This document shows positions 22,691 through 36,190 of a DNA stretch of 64,000 nucleotides, piece by piece. Under the pieces are notes generated by a model. The model did not search any database and was not told where the DNA came from. It worked only from the letters and a program-made list of their open reading frames with translations. The DNA is from Sipunculus nudus (taxonomy: Eukaryota > Annelida > Sipuncula > Golfingiida > Sipunculidae). Location: NCBI GenBank assembly GCA_026874595.1, contig CM049320.1, positions 13,271,488 to 13,335,487 on the forward strand, written 5' to 3'. A program made the translations under genes and the position numbers. Positions within the stretch are counted from its first letter, which is position 1. Every line of letters starts with the position of its first letter.

Positions 22691-25574
22691 GGTTTTAAAA
22701 GAAGGTGGATAGCTGCTTATTTTGAAGACACAAGCCAGAAATTTTTTATCAAGATTATGGTCCACAGTATAAATAAACAAGTTCACACATCTACCACTGA
22801 GGCAGTATAGAATAAGAACTTATCTTGACAGGAATACTTAAGTTGCTTAATATGGACGTGGTAAGTCATAAATCACATTCTACAGAAAAGGTACTGTAGG
22901 TCAACAGCTGGGTTCAACAATCAGGGAGAGGACACTAAATTAAACCAGAGACTGCACGTCCTCAATATAGACCATAGTACAAAACATGAATGAATTGAGT
23001 TAAATTTTACTTAAAATCAACCATTACTTCAGTAAAACTGACATAACAACCAGTTCTCCAGCTTCTCCCATAATAAAAGACTGAACATCTTTTCTGATGC
23101 CACCATCACCACCGCACTGTCACTAATTTGCTTAACATTTACTTTTTCCACCCAAAAGGCATTTATGATCAAGTTATATATGACAATAACATATTAAGCA
23201 TTTAAAGATAAGACAAAAAATATCAAAGTTCAATTATTTGCACTGTATTAATATCACCTATGCACATTATATTTTGCATGATATCCAGATGATATGCACA
23301 TTTGTATACACAGAGCCTAGTCAATGTATAAGATTGAAGCTGATATATACAACCATCTTGTATGAAGTTACCTTTGCCTGGGAATTCAAAGATAGGGTTC
23401 ATCATCTAGGTGGCTAGGTTACCTTGCTTCTTAAGTTACCTTGCCTCTTTATCTGGTCACTGATCAATTATAACTGTGGGTCTTTATGTTGTATTGCTGC
23501 CATAATGCCCAAAAATAAAGATCATGTAGCATGCATTTTTTCCTGTTTTCTTTTAAGGTAAGGATTAGTCCAGACCAAGAATATGAGCTAATATTTTGGC
23601 CGCACATAGTTAACCATATATATTAAATTTAGATATTTTATTTTTAATTTGTTAAATACCAATTCAAGATTTGTTTGACTTCAATTCAATGTGAGGAGAA
23701 CAAATGTCAATCAGTTTTATCAAATTCAGTTCCCGTTTAAAAGGTATTTATTTTTAACAAGACAATTCATTGGTTAAAGTGTGCTCATGCAACAACATGC
23801 CCCTTATGGTACCATAAGAGGCATCTGTGTTTGACTTTTATAATCTGTGCTATCTTTACCATCACTTGTTATTGTTATGTAATGCATAACCACAAGTCGA
23901 GCAGACCTGTCACCAAAGAGAATCAAGAGGTTAAACTAAACCCCCCCCCCCCTAAGTAGTACTGAATAACACAGCGAGAAGGCTGAATACACTTGTGTAT
24001 GTAATTTTACTGGTATAACGATCGTTAATTTTTCTCTCAAATGTATGGGCAAAACTTATAATACAGGCCATCTTGTCAGCCTCAAGGTATAATACTATTT
24101 GTTCAAGCCTTTGATATGCTACCTAGTTTAAATAAAGATCTTGTAACAAAAAACATCTCTATGATAGCAGATTCAAGAACCCTTCAGCTTGTGCCAGGCT
24201 ACCACTGTAAACCTACATGAACACTGTACCTAGTAAGGAGTTTGTTGGTTAATGAATATCTGCATGAAGGGGGACCCCCTGCAAGCCTGTGACTCACTAT
24301 ATTAACTGTTAACTAATCATGTATTCTGAGCATTGTCCCTCAATTACTGCTTAGAATCTTCTATTAAAGGTCTTGCTGATTATCCAGATTGACACAAGTT
24401 AGTAATTTTTAGGACTGAATGGCATATACAGAAATATAATTTTTTTTATTTTATTATTTATCTTATTTTTGCTCAATAAATTTCCAGAATATGAAGTGTT
24501 CTCAAGATACTGATGAGTCACCATTTATAACTGACATGCTGGAATTGTTACACACTGATATATATATATATATTTGAATCAGAACATTAACTAGCCGTGA
24601 CAAACACGACTCAGTTAGGACCCCCTACTGAGTCGTGACACAAGCCAAATTGAGAACCGCCTTGCAAGTCCATGCCACGCTTTATAACCGTATCTCTGAT
24701 TACAGTCAGCAGGCAGATTGCAGGCAGAAATCTCCCATACCTGCAGAACAATCTATGAATATATTGGGTTATAACGGAATATTTCACACACATGGTCGGT
24801 GTCGTTGGAGAGTTAAGAAACTTATTAAAAGGTCTAGCGGGTTTATTTGAAGTGACACGATACTTGTAATCAATGAGGCATTGTCAAAAATGACGAAAAT
24901 ATTTGCATCCTCATGGGGCCTTATAATGCGATCCTCAGAGTTAGATGTCCAAGCACTCTGGCAAGCTAGTGATCTGGCCATAATGTCAGAGGGCCGATCT
25001 GCAATAAACATTAACAAGATTCAATTAAATTATATGAAGTACCTGGCTAACTGCAAAAGTCCAGGGTTGGAATTGCTCTGGTAATATAGCTATTCTTCCT
25101 TTTTTAGGGAAGCTGGGGACATGTTACGAAGTTTCTAGGACTAAAAGGAAGTCAGGAAGGAAACTTAGGACATTTTCCATCATTTTTATCAAGCATATTA
25201 ACATATGAAACAGTATCAATGAATAGTTTTTTTTTTACAATTATTTATTATTCAAATATTTTTATTCATGATTTACATTCTGATAAGACTGAAATTTTCA
25301 TATATATTAACAAATTAAACTGACGGATTCAGAACAGGACACTAATACTAACTGTACCTAATCAAGACTGAGACAGGTCAATCCTGTCACTAACACTGTT
25401 TAATATTTGGTCAGATTACACTGCTCATTACTGGAAAAGTCAATGCTGTGGCTGCCTTTTTCATCCACGAGGGTCTCATATTTGTGATGTTTGAGAAAGG
25501 AAATTTAACACAAAAATAAAACCTTTGTGAATAAGAGGCCTTCCTCATCACCAAAGGAAATTCAAAACTGATAG
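22691..25574. other. Unannotated stretch with one perfect hairpin
   Basis: It contains a poly-C run (about 23941-23952), a short TA tract (24559-24574) and a perfect 10-bp stem hairpin, CACGACTCAG...CTGAGTCGTG (24605-24637). Open frames at 24635-25084 lack splice or domain support. No gene is recognised. Confidence 0.4.
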
Positions 25575-26385
25575 ATCAGAGTGCCGTATTTCCGAATGCT
25601 GAATATATGAAAATTCGTTTTTCCGAAAATTAAAATGGGGAACTGAAATTTAATAGTTTTTCCGAAATATATTTCAAGTATGTAAAAATTTAAAATGAGT
25701 ATTGTAATTATGAGTCACAAGGCCTGCAGTTATGTTTAAGCCCAGTGGTGACCCTAATTAATAAGTTCTGGGCCGATGTTGTCACCAGGGCAAAGGTGTG
25801 AAAACTACAGCTAGTCCCACTATGCTCGGCCCCCAGTACCCCAAGCGAGAGACTGAGCAGTTTATCCAAGAGCACTTGTGTGTTATTAACCACATCTCAT
25901 TTGTACTCAAGCAAGGATAGTTTGTCGGCTTGGGATAGGATGTCATGCCAAATAAATGAGCATTTTACTTGTGTCAGCATTGGTGAGGAATAATTCATTT
26001 AACGCTTGTGCTCGAGCAGCTTTTTAATGTCACGGTCTTCAATTACGTAGATTGATAAGAAACACCTTGTTCCTTGGCGATGTCATTTGACCTTTCCCTC
26101 CAGTGAATTTGATGAAAAAAAGAGCACGCACGTATCTTTAAAGCAGTTAGACTGATCTTTGCCAATTATGCTGAGCAATGATCCAATTTTTTTTATACGT
26201 CCAGGTCGTCAATTACAAATATCGAAAAGAAACACTGTGTTCCTCGGGGAAAATGGCATTAAGTTAATCATTAACTGTCGCACTAACTTGCCGCTGAACC
26301 CTTGTCCGCAATTCGAATGTTCGTTTTTACGTACAAAAAGCTTGTCCCCAGACGCTTTTGGAAAAGCGACCCTCTACTGTATTAT
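25575..26385 (-). mobile_element. Decayed Tigger/pogo-like DNA transposon
   Basis: The plus-strand left end, CCGTATTTCCGAATGCTGAA followed by further TTTTTCCGAAA words, has the AATCCGAACGCTGAA flavour of Tigger/pogo termini. The right end on the minus strand reads CAGTAGAGGGTCGCTTTTCC. Inside, the minus strand near 26050-26160 reads NDIAKEQGVSYQST before a stop, similar to the second helix-turn-helix of CENP-B/Tigger transposases (DIAKEFGVSxST). Stops and the short length show a dead internal-deletion copy. Confidence 0.5.
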
Positions 26386-26690
26386 AAATAACAAATAAAT
26401 AGAATTTATTCATATTCTATTGTCAATTTTGTGTTAAATCACATAAAATTCTTCTAATAAAGTCATTTGTATGCTTATCTTTATAACAAGGAAATGAGAA
26501 AAGTTTACTGCAATATATATTTATGACAAGTTTTTTTACAGCTTTTTTTCATCCCTTGCATATTATTCCTCAAACATACTTTTACCTATGTTGTCAAATC
26601 ATGACTCAATGAGCCTTGTGACCCCCCCCCCCCCCCCCAAAAAAAAAGGTTTTTCCTCCCATTGGTGGTTACCTGTTATATGAAAGACTG
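26386..26690. other. Stretch with poly-C/poly-A run
   Basis: A C-run then A-run at about 26622-26649; otherwise nothing recognised. Confidence 0.4.
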
Positions 26691-27010
26691 AAGAATAAGC
26701 AGGAGTTTACTTTAAAATTGTGTCCAATTTTTCAAGTAATGGGTCCTGTGATCTTGATCTTTGCAAAACTTATAGGGTTCTTTTCCTGATTGGTAGGTGA
26801 GCCATGTGTGAAAGACCACTGATGGCAGGTTTTGGATGTAAACTTGGGGTTTAAAATACATTAAGACTTTTTCCAGAATTTTGCCCATGCAACCTCAAAT
26901 TTGATAGGGCTCTTTAGACTTCTTTCTCCGTAGATAGATGAGCTGTATGTAAAAGATGGAAGGTTAGGTAAAATAGTTCATCTTAAAATATGTCCAAAAG
27001 CCAATATTGC
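26691..27010. repeat. Fragment of the ~140-bp tandem family seen at 32.2-33.0 kb
   Basis: Shared phrases with 32170-33005 include GGGTCCTGTGATCTTGA, TTGGTAGGTGAGCCAT, GTGTGAAAGACCACTGA/GTGAAAGA and TGTAAAAGATGGAAGGTT. About two diverged units are present. Confidence 0.55.
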
Positions 27011-28930
27011 AGACACACAAAAAGGACAGAAGAAAAGACTCACCAACACATGAAAGGAGGCGTTACTATAGCCCCCAGCACCTTTGCAATGATTATAAAA
27101 CAATGGGTAACCAACAGATATAATCAACATATGATTATTCATCAAATAATGCCAGTACTTCGCCTAAATTTTCATGCTAAGTGACTGGTTCATGGGACCC
27201 CTTAAGCCTCAAGCTGTGGTCAAAATCCATTTCCAGGGATAATTTCTAAAGAAAGAAAATAATCAGTGATTATAACTGCATAATTTAATTTTCATTGATA
27301 CCTCCGCAAATAAGTTTGGCAACCTGAATCACCTGATCTACTGATAGAATAAGGTTTGCACTATCACCAAATTTATAAGTTACCGCTTATGTGACTGCAA
27401 AGATAAGGCTTGGTATCAGGTAAGGACAAGTAGGGTTGTAACAATGCATTGAACTGCAAGTCTACTGGCCCAATAAGTAGGTTACTGTGCCACAGATTCA
27501 AAAAGAGATTCCTGACAACTAGCCGGCACAGAACCCTGGCAGTTGCCCGGCTGGTAAGCTGTCAGTCAAAAAGAAATTTAACAACATTCACTTTTGGCAC
27601 TATTTGCTGGGCTGGTATCTGTTTTTCCAGCAACTGATACATGGCTACGATAAAAAAGTCTTAATGTCATAATAGGTCAATGATGCGGAAACAAAGTGGA
27701 AGTGTCAGAAGACCTATTATTTAATAATCCCGTTTGAATTTAAATACCAATGTAAAAAACACTTATTCAGACAAAGAATTTCAAGACTTATATTTTATGA
27801 AAATAAAACACTGAAATTCTGCAAAAATGATGGTTCAGGGTTGTGCAAAGAATGAATATGAAAACTAAACTGGCACTATTGATATGTATTGGAGAATACA
27901 GGGACATCTTTTGTCTGTTTGTCCGAAATGTTCTTATTAATTTTATTACACAAAGGGTATACTTTGCAATACTAAACAGGGATGTGCTCAGAATAATTGC
28001 ACGTGAAAGGGGGGGGGGGCTGGCTACGAGATATTTAAAAGTTTATTTTTATTTTTTATAGACGTGATTTGTTGCATAGAATGTGTTTGTTGCGTTTGGA
28101 ACCACGATGAAAGTTTAGTTACACGTAACAGCTTGATTTCCACTCAATTACAGATTTTAACCCTGCTTCAAATGAAATGTTCATGAATTTTTTGCCTTTA
28201 TGAATATAATACTTCCTATTTTCTAATGATGCAATTTGCTTCTCTACACCCCCCCTAATACCATTAATCTTTTTTCAGTTGTATTGCTTTGTGACTTTTG
28301 CATATTCAATGCATGAGCATCACAGTCACAGAGTTTGCAAAAACTTCCAGTCATCAGCAGGACCGACAGTGGGTCGGACATGTGGCGGTTGATAGTGACG
28401 TGAACTGACTTTTCCAAAAATAAATGTTATTGTTACTAATGTTTTTTTTTTACCTTTCTCAATAAAATTAATGAACTTGAATATTATTCAGTGTCTATTG
28501 ACATATAAATAACAATCAGCTTTGAAAATATTAGCTTATAATAATTCTTATGTGTCACAATTACAGACATAATTTACTTTATTTGACTGCGCAAGTCAAA
28601 ATTTCGCTTTTATACCTGGGCCAGACTTGCACTTAGCGCAGAATCATACTCAGAATCAATTCTGAATAGAAACGACCTCAAGCGAGTGGTAACAGACAGG
28701 ATCCGCTCTGAGAACCCTGGCACTAAATTAACATGAAATCATGTAATTCTTATCTTATCGGATATTTTACCTTATGATTATGATCACGTCCTAGACTTTG
28801 TCAGTGCCAGGATCAATATTAAATTATACTATATATGCCCAATTTTACTCAGGGCCTTATGGTCTTGGTTGAAAAATTAGTTTCATGGACACCCTGAGCT
28901 TTTTCTGAACAGTGTGACCGATATCCGCAC
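27011..28930. other. Unannotated stretch
   Basis: It contains a hAT-like end word near 27433 (GGGTTGTAACAATGCATTGA) and a poly-G run near 28010. No supported gene. Confidence 0.35.
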
Positions 28931-28934
28931 ACTC

Positions 28935-29095
28935 ATTCCCGCCAAAATTTTATGAATGAAGTCACGTGAGCAGATTCTTACTATGAATATCTGATTGGCT
29001 CTCTGGCTAATGGGAGTCGTCACTTAGCCAATCACAGGAACGAAGGCGTGGCAAATCACCAGTCAGTCACCGAGGTCTGTCTGGGTGTTAAAATA
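28935..29095. promoter_or_regulatory. Promoter-like cluster (E2F, E-box, CCAAT words)
   Basis: Within 160 bp are ATTCCCGCCAAAA (E2F-like), TCACGTGAG (E-box), CTGATTGGCTC (inverted CCAAT) and GCCAATCAC (CCAAT), in a locally CpG-containing patch of otherwise AT-rich DNA. No first exon with a good donor was found on either side, so a promoter is only a suggestion. It may be an internal enhancer of the TNK2-like gene or chance. Confidence 0.3.
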
Positions 29096-30115
29096 GAATC
29101 TGAAATCGCTGGCTGACAAATATGTATAACAAAATGAACTCTGTTTATGCCGAAAGGCGATGAACATTCACATTATATATGAGCAAATGAACAGGATTTC
29201 CTCTTGTTGATGTTTAACCGCTACTTGCCAAATTTTTAGTGCAATGTGGTCCTATTATTATTTCATCAAACCAGCGGGAAAACTCTTCTGGTTTTGCAGT
29301 GTTTTGCCCGCGTGGCGAAATTGTGAAAATTATGTGAATGGTTTGGGAACCGAATTGTCTAGTCTTGATGTCTCTGGTTAATATGCCACCACGATTATTG
29401 CCACACAAATAATTGTCGATGCTAACAACAATTAGTGTGATTCTCGGTGAATTCTTCTTTTACAGAGATATCGTAACTGCAGTAGTGTATCAAGACTATT
29501 TTATTTTGTGCCTGTCTGCTGATCAAACGCAACGAGCAACACGAAAACGCACGTGGGAGTGTTTACGCAGATATTTTTACACATGCTTTATAATAATCTA
29601 AGAAAATAGGTCTCTGAATCAAACGATACCGTTGGGAAAAGGCCAGTGGACCCAGTTGTGCAAAACCAAAAATTGTTCTTAGGCGGACAATAGGTCCGGC
29701 TGAATTCGAGATACTATCGGACCCTCATATATCTAGCCGGTCAGGTCCACAGGTCCACAAGACCGACGGATTTCGCATACTCTGCAGTCAGGGCCGCAGC
29801 CTAAGCAAAGTCTGAGGGAAGCAGTAAAAGCATTACCAGGGGGCACAACCCCTAAGTGAGGAGAGTATGGGAGGAGGAATCTAAAATATTGAAAATATTG
29901 AAATTTTTTAAAATGCATGCTTTAAATTGGCATCCCATGGATATTTTTCTTATAATTTAAGCTCTTATCACAGAAAGTAATTGCTCGCTTTTAATTATTT
30001 TCATAGCTGAAGGGTAACCAAGTGATAGTCACCAGACACCAGCCAAATTGAACTTTCTTACAAACAATTTATTATTTTTGGGCAGTTGTTAAGTATTTGG
30101 CCTTAATGTCCACTC
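29096..30115. other. Unannotated stretch
   Basis: No supported gene. A segment at 29640-29900 is locally GC-richer with short open frames but has no splice or domain support. Confidence 0.3.
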
Positions 30116-30290
30116 AGTCAAAAGGGGTATCACATAAATTGTAGTTACATAATTGCGGTACATAATTATTTCCTGAGAAATTCACATGTTTTATTTTGCT
30201 CATACCTGGAGTTTATTAATTAGAGGAGGTGGGTTCCAAGAATCTGGGTGAGGGTGTGGGGGCGGTAGCCCTCCCCTTGCACTTAATCCA
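30116..30290. repeat. Dispersed repeat, copy related to 59010-59180
   Basis: Shares an ordered series of words with 59010-59180: ATCACATAAATTGT/GTCGCATAATAAATTGT, TTTCCTGA, TTTTATTTTGCTCATA, TGGAGTTTATTAATTAGAGG / TGGAGTCTATCATATTAGAG, then a G-rich tail. Type unknown. Confidence 0.5.
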
Positions 30291-30384
30291 GCTGTTCAAA
30301 TACAAAATGGTTCCCCATTTACATGATAGATGGCGCTTCACTTGGAGCTATGAATGAAAAAGAAACACCCCCACTGGTATCTCT

Positions 30385-30450
30385 TCTTCAAGGTTCAGTT
30401 GATAGCTTGTTAGGCACCTGGACTGGAGATTTTAGGTTTGATTCGAAATA
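30385..30450 (+). mobile_element. Possible tRNA-like SINE head
   Basis: GGTTCAGTTGATAGC (box-A-like) followed 33 bp later by TAGGTTTGATTCG (box-B-like) gives pol III promoter spacing. No second copy and no recognisable body or tail was found, so it may be a lone remnant or chance. Confidence 0.25.
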
Positions 30451-32169
30451 AGGCAAATTCTGAGATTCACTGAAAGTTCATGTTAGAGTAGGTGGCATGA
30501 GTGTAGGGACATCTGCATGGTAACATAAATTGTAAAATAAGTAAACGAGAAGAGGCTTCTTTATATTTTCAAGTTCCAGAACGAAGACCAAATTCTTAAT
30601 AGCTCCTTTTTTGGTAATGGTGTAGATTAGGGGGTTTTTATAAATGGCCTATATTACCATTTGTTAACGCATTATTTCCTAATTTGTTTGGTTCTATAAT
30701 AAGAAGAAAAGTATACTTATATATAATGAGAGAAATTGCTCAAATATAGCTTGTTCTAGCGATGTCATGAACACCATGCATAACATCATTGCGGAAGATC
30801 AAAATTTGAGCCAATAAGGTAAACTTTTAAGCCACAATGACTCCACAAAGACCCCCTTTCATTATATATAACCCTTATTTTTCTAAAATAATACATCTCC
30901 TCTATATTATAGATTATTACTTTTGTTTATAATATGCATTAAACATTGTAAAATAAGCCTTTCATAAAACAAGTGACCCATGGGTCATGAAGCTCAGCTG
31001 CAAAGCATGACCTGCGACATCATGGGCTGAGATTCACAACTTCCAGTCAAATTTTGAAGAACCAATTTGCCAATTTGTTGAAATTTTCTACGACAACAGA
31101 AATATATATCACCTATGTCTGGTTAAAACACAGTGAATTGATGGTCTGAGGAAAATGTATGATTGTTGAGGTATCCAGAACTATTCCCATAGCTTACTTG
31201 ATACCTGTCAGTCTCAAAAGGAACACCACAAAGGGCAAATATAAGATCAAAATATATAGCAAAAAATCAAGGAAATCCATGCAAGAATTATTGAGAAACA
31301 GGTGCTTCTGTATGAATTTTTATTCAATACAAGCCAACTGTACTGCATTTTCATATATGATGATAATACTTATTAAGAAATATTTGACCCAATCCTTTGC
31401 AAGATTACATTAATATACATCCTACTGCCTTCACTTTAACAGTTCTTGAGATAATATGATCAAAAGGATTTTAAAGATGGTTGCCTGGAGGCCATTTTGG
31501 ACTTCTGACAGATCTGAAATCAAACAATAACCATTCTCTAAATCGGACCAAAAATTGAAGGAAAATTACTGAAACTGCACTGAAAAAAGGATTTCTAAGA
31601 TGGCTAACTGGCAGACATAATGGATTTCTGACAAGTCTGACATTTAATATCACACATCCTCCAATAAGAGACCAAACTTGGGGCAAATTCTCCAAATGAT
31701 GTTACAATAATGAATGTCCAAAACAATTCAAAAGGCATGTTCAGGCGCTCATATCAGATTTATAAATATGCAAATGTAAAAGTGTAGGTCCAATATTTTT
31801 TATTATCACTCTGCTTTTCAATGGGGTCAGCAGGGTTAGTAAACTGCAAAATCTGAAAGAAAAGAAATGCAGAAAGCATGACTAAGAGTCTTGTAATAAA
31901 ATAAAGCCATCCTAAATCAAGTACACATCGACATATTATGAGAACAAACACTTGCTTTTATATCTGGTGATTTATATAAAAATATTAAGATATCTAGGAA
32001 ACTAAGTTTATTGCTATGATTCCATAAAATAAACTGCAAAACCTTATCCCTTAATAGCCTGATACAAAAGGGAGTCATATGTCATCAGTGTCACTCACAA
32101 TTACAGCCACACGGTGAGATGTACCAGCTGGAGTGCAAGCTTATATATACAAGAAAAATAGAGATGGTC
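30451..32169. other. Unannotated stretch with a short ~121-bp duplication
   Basis: Two diverged units at about 31467 and 31588 share GGATTT(T/C)(A/T)AAGATGG, GG(C/A)...AT(T/A)(T/A)TGGA and TTTCTGACA words. No gene recognised. Confidence 0.35.
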
Positions 32170-33237
32170 TACAAAGTAAGTTGACCTGACCTATGACCTT
32201 GGCCTTTTGCCTTCATATCAACTGGATTCTTTCTAAATGATGGGTAACTACTAACCAATTACATCTGGCCGGGTGTAATAACTTGGCAACCAATGAGGGA
32301 ATAATTTAGACCTGCCACCTTTAACCTCCTGACCAGCTGACCTCAAAATCAATTAGTTATTTCTTCATGCAAAAAGACCCATAAATATGAAGTTTGAATC
32401 ACATTCAGTGATGCATAGATGTGGCATATGTGAAAGACTGAAGGTTTGGGTTGAATAGTTTCACTTGCAATATGTTCACAAGCATTTAGAACAATATTGT
32501 GACCTTGACCTTTGGAACTCAACATCAATAGGCTTCTTCCCCTATTGGTTGGTAAGCCATATATGACAGATGGAAAGTATAGATTAAAGTTTGCATGAAA
32601 ATGACTCCACGCAGGAAGAGGGTGCTGTGAACTTGACCTTTGACCTCAAAATCAACAGGTCTTTTCCCCTGTTGGCAGAAAAGCGATATCAGTGCTGAAA
32701 GGTTTGGAATGAAAGGTCTAGCTTGAAATTTGTCCACAACCTTTTCAAAGAAGTGGATCCTGTGACCCTGACCTTTGACCTTGTGACCTCAACATCTATA
32801 GGATTCTTCTCCCACTTAGTAGGTGAGCTATATGTGAAAGATCAAAGAATTGGGATGAAAGGTTTGGCTTAAAATGCATCCACAGGCTTTTCAAAGAAGT
32901 TGGTTCCTTGACCTTTGACCTTGTGACCTCAAAATAATTATGGTTCTTCCCCTGTTGGTAGGTGAGCTGTAGGTGGAAGATGTAAGGTTTGGGATGAAAA
33001 TTTTGGCTAAAAGAATTATTTCTAGGGGGTGCAAACACACCCCATAACTTCGAGAATATAGGTCGCAGTGACCTAATTTCAGGTTTGCAAGGAGATCTAT
33101 TTTAGAACCTTTAAGACTGCATAGGGTTCATGGCCCTAGCCCCCACGGTTACTATTTGTGCCCTGCTAACGGCCGGACGGACGACGGACAAAGACCCATC
33201 ACTATAGCCCAGCATGACTGAAAGTCAGCTGAGCTAA
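32170..33237 (-). mobile_element. Non-autonomous element with AGCTCAGCTGA end and ~140-bp tandem units
   Basis: On the minus strand it begins TAGCTCAGCTGAC followed by an imperfect inverse of the same word, then GTGATGGGTCTTTGTCCGTC and GTCCGTCCGGCCGTTAGCAG. This is a leader shared with 35675-35850 and of a kind common in molluscan repeats. Inward lie three to four ~140-bp units with GACCTTTGACCTTGTGACC and TGGTAGGTGAGCTATATGTG. The left boundary is uncertain. It resembles the tandem-bearing Helitrons in layout, but a CTRR end was not identified. Confidence 0.55.
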
Positions 33238-33608
33238 AAAAACCCTAAACTACACTATTACCCCTTTTTTTTGGCCTCAGAATGCTCAGGTCTCAGAGGG
33301 GGTAGCTCCCCCCCCCCCCCCACCCAGGGAGGTACTTGCAGTCCACCAATGTTCTCATTTAAACTCTTATAAACAGCAGTTATGATTCGTACAGTATCTT
33401 TATAATCAGCATGAAAAATCAATACAGTCACTGGAGACCGAGTCAATTTGACATCTGTCACTGTCAGTGTCACAGCTCTAGTCTAGGGTTCAAGACTCGA
33501 GAATGACAAGCCCAGCATCCAACTGGCCGTTCACAATGTCTTTGTGGGTAACCCATCACGGGGTTAAACAATTGAACATGAACTGTCAATGCGTGCAGAA
33601 TTACTTAC

Positions 33609-33765
33609 CTTTTCCGTCTGTTATCTGCTTTTTATCTTTCACACCTAGTATCTTGGTTTCATGATAACATGGTATCCCCTTAGTCAACCTGAACACCGTT
33701 AAAAGGTCTCTGTCCCACCAACAGGATGTTTTGACAAAACTGGGTCGGTCTCGCTCCAAGTAAAC
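33609..33765 (-). other. TNK2: Likely non-coding first exon of the TNK2-like gene
   Basis: A strong donor (GGAAAAG|GTAAGT, exon end 33609) follows a stretch just downstream of a CGCGAGA-type promoter element on the minus strand. The next minus-strand acceptor with a recognised coding exon is at 9796, and no other minus-strand gene was found between them. Assigning this exon to TNK2 is an inference from order and orientation; the exon has no long ORF. Transcript data would settle it. Confidence 0.45.
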
Positions 33766-33775
33766 CTCGCGAGAA
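33765..33775. promoter_or_regulatory. TCTCGCGAGA-type core promoter element
   Basis: CCTCGCGAGAA matches nine of ten bases of the palindromic TCTCGCGAGA element common in TATA-less animal promoters. It lies about 155 bp upstream of the donor at 33609 on the minus strand, and a plus-strand donor-like CAG|GTACGC follows at about 33785, so bidirectional use is possible. Confidence 0.5.
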
Positions 33776-35674
33776 CTCAACTCAGGTACGCATAGACTGG
33801 CACTTGCTTATAAAAGTGTATAACAGTTGATTTGTTCTCGGGATCATCAGATTTAAAAGATATACTAGTGGGCAATTCCATGAAAATAGGGACATGATGA
33901 GCAAAAAATTAATTTGTGTTTTGCATCCAGCAAAGGGCTTTAATCTGACCATATGACCCCTACCTTTATGAAACTAAATAAATTTATGGTTGAAACATAC
34001 TCTGTCTGCAAGAATTTTGCACCTGTAAAAATGGCTAAATTTAACAATGAAATTTGCTCAAAAACAGGTAATAATGAACTCCTTTATTTTCTAGAAACTA
34101 AATGGGTATTACTCTTCATACCATTCACTTTGTAATCACTAGAGAATGAATTTTAGGCAGAAAGAAGCTTCAGCCCAACTGTTGAAGTGACTGGTCAGAA
34201 AGTCAGGGGTGACTTTTATCTTCATGGGTCATGTAACGTCCGTCACATTAATGTCAAACTATTTTTATTGTAGAAAAATTAGATAGAATTCTGAAATAAC
34301 CTTTTTAATTTTCTTAGGTCTTGACAAGAGAAGGTGAATAATATTAAGAGTCTGCTGGAAAGTATGACAAGTTTGATACAGCAGGCGATAAAAAACTGTA
34401 ATGTCCGTCACATGTAACGTCCGTCACGGGAAAATTGGGGTCTTGTAACATCCGTCACGCACCCAAAGAATCAAGAAATCATCAGCTGTTTTATCCTCTT
34501 TCAATTTTCTAGAACAAAGGATAGTTCCTTAAATCAAATATAGGTGGAGCTGCAGCATGGCAAAATTTACCCACAATGCACTGGTACTTCCTGTCATTTC
34601 CAAGGTCAAGAAGACAACTTTTTATATTTCTTGATTTTTAGTGAAACAGCCGCATTCTCAGTAAGGTTACCCTCCCAAGGCAGCAGAAATCTTGTGCTTC
34701 TTAAGAAGCTAAGGATTTTCCTGCTGCTGAAGTGACCGTTTATGATACACTTAAACACCAGGAGGTGTGTCCTTGTCTTGCAGCCAACCAAATGCCAGTT
34801 AACAAACACTCGACAGGCATCATGGCTCTGCCAATAGCTGCACTTCAAGTGCGCTTAAGTGCACTCAAGTCGTTACTCTTAGTAAAAATAGTCTAATTTG
34901 AATTGCTCCCTCTGCTTTGTTGCATCATCAACTGGTCAATTATGACATTAAGATTATGTTAGCGTAACCATGTATCCATTTGCCAGCAAAACATAGCCAG
35001 TGTTGTAAAATTTTGTTTGAAATCCTATGTGCACATTCACGGACCAGTGCAAACCACGTGTCGGGCCATTCTGTCTGACCCTGTGCCACGTACAGACTGT
35101 GGCCTGCTCAAACGGTTGCTAGGGCGATGAGCTGTCACTCAAGACAAATGAAACAACAGTTGCTTCATGTATACTTCAATTGGCTGGTTAACCGTCTTTG
35201 CTGGCAACACTGCCTTATAGTTATGTAGATACCTTGTCACATCAGTTGTGTGTCGCATATCGGGCATCCCAATTGTTTACACGCAGTGGAGAGGACCACA
35301 ACTATATATTGAATAAGTTTGTGGTATAGCTCATACACAATGACCTCTTCAACCCCTAAAAAATTGCCAACAGCATTTATATTTGCTATTTATTAATCAT
35401 GTGACCATATCAGCCAACGATAGAGGTTGTGTCTTCCAGCACAGGATTTCATCTGATTGGACCAAAATACAGTGCTCCCCTCTAGTGTAGCGATTCAGGA
35501 TACGAGGTCAAAACAAACAGCGCTGACGATATAGGTAGCAGCCCTATAGGTAAAGCAATGTGTAAAGAGTGTACAGTAAGGTATGTATCCAGTTACCTCT
35601 GCTGAATAATTAAGTGAATAAATATAGAATAGCAAATTATTATAAGATATCAGGTAAGTCACAATAAAGGTTTC

Positions 35675-36190
35675 TAGCTCAGCTGACAGAAAATCAACTG
35701 AGCTGTAGTGATGGGTCTTTGACCGTCATCATTTGTCATGCCGTCTGGCTGTTAGCAGGGCACAAATCATTATGGCTGGACCTGGACACTCCTTGGAAAC
35801 CTGAAATTAGGTCCTACAAGCTATGGGGCTTGTTAGTCCCTCCCCCCCCCCCCAAATAATTAAAATTTTGATACAAAAGCTCCAGTATCTGAATAAGTAA
35901 TGCACTGAAGGCTCTATTTTTGAGACCTTCAATAGAAGCAGTCATCTTTTTACAGGACACAAATAGTCACTGTTGGATCTAGAATATTTTAACTTTACAT
36001 CCAGGAGTTCCATGAAAAAATTTGAAATTAGGTCTCTATTACCCATATTCTCCAAGCTATAGGGGCTCGTAATAACCCCCCCCCCCCAAGTATATATAAA
36101 ATATTGATACAAAAGCTCCAGTGTCTGAATAACTAATGCATTGATTGCCATGATTCTTGACATACACATTGATCATCGAATGTTTCATCA
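35675..36190 (+). mobile_element. Plus-strand copy of the AGCTCAGCTGA element with 236-bp duplication
   Basis: It begins with the hairpin AGCTCAGCTGAC...TCAACTGAGCT, then GTGATGGGTCTTTGACCGTC and GTTAGCAGGGCACAAAT, matching the leader of 32170-33237 in opposite orientation. Two units follow with landmark GATACAAAAGCTCCAGT at 35870 and 36106 (236-bp period), each preceded by a poly-C run. It is nested inside the 4.4-kb element. Confidence 0.55.

Noticed and set aside
35420-35652. Possible plus-strand first exon ending at CAG|GTAAGT
   Set aside because: A good donor alone; no partner exon, ORF or promoter could be tied to it, and it lies inside the 4.4-kb element.
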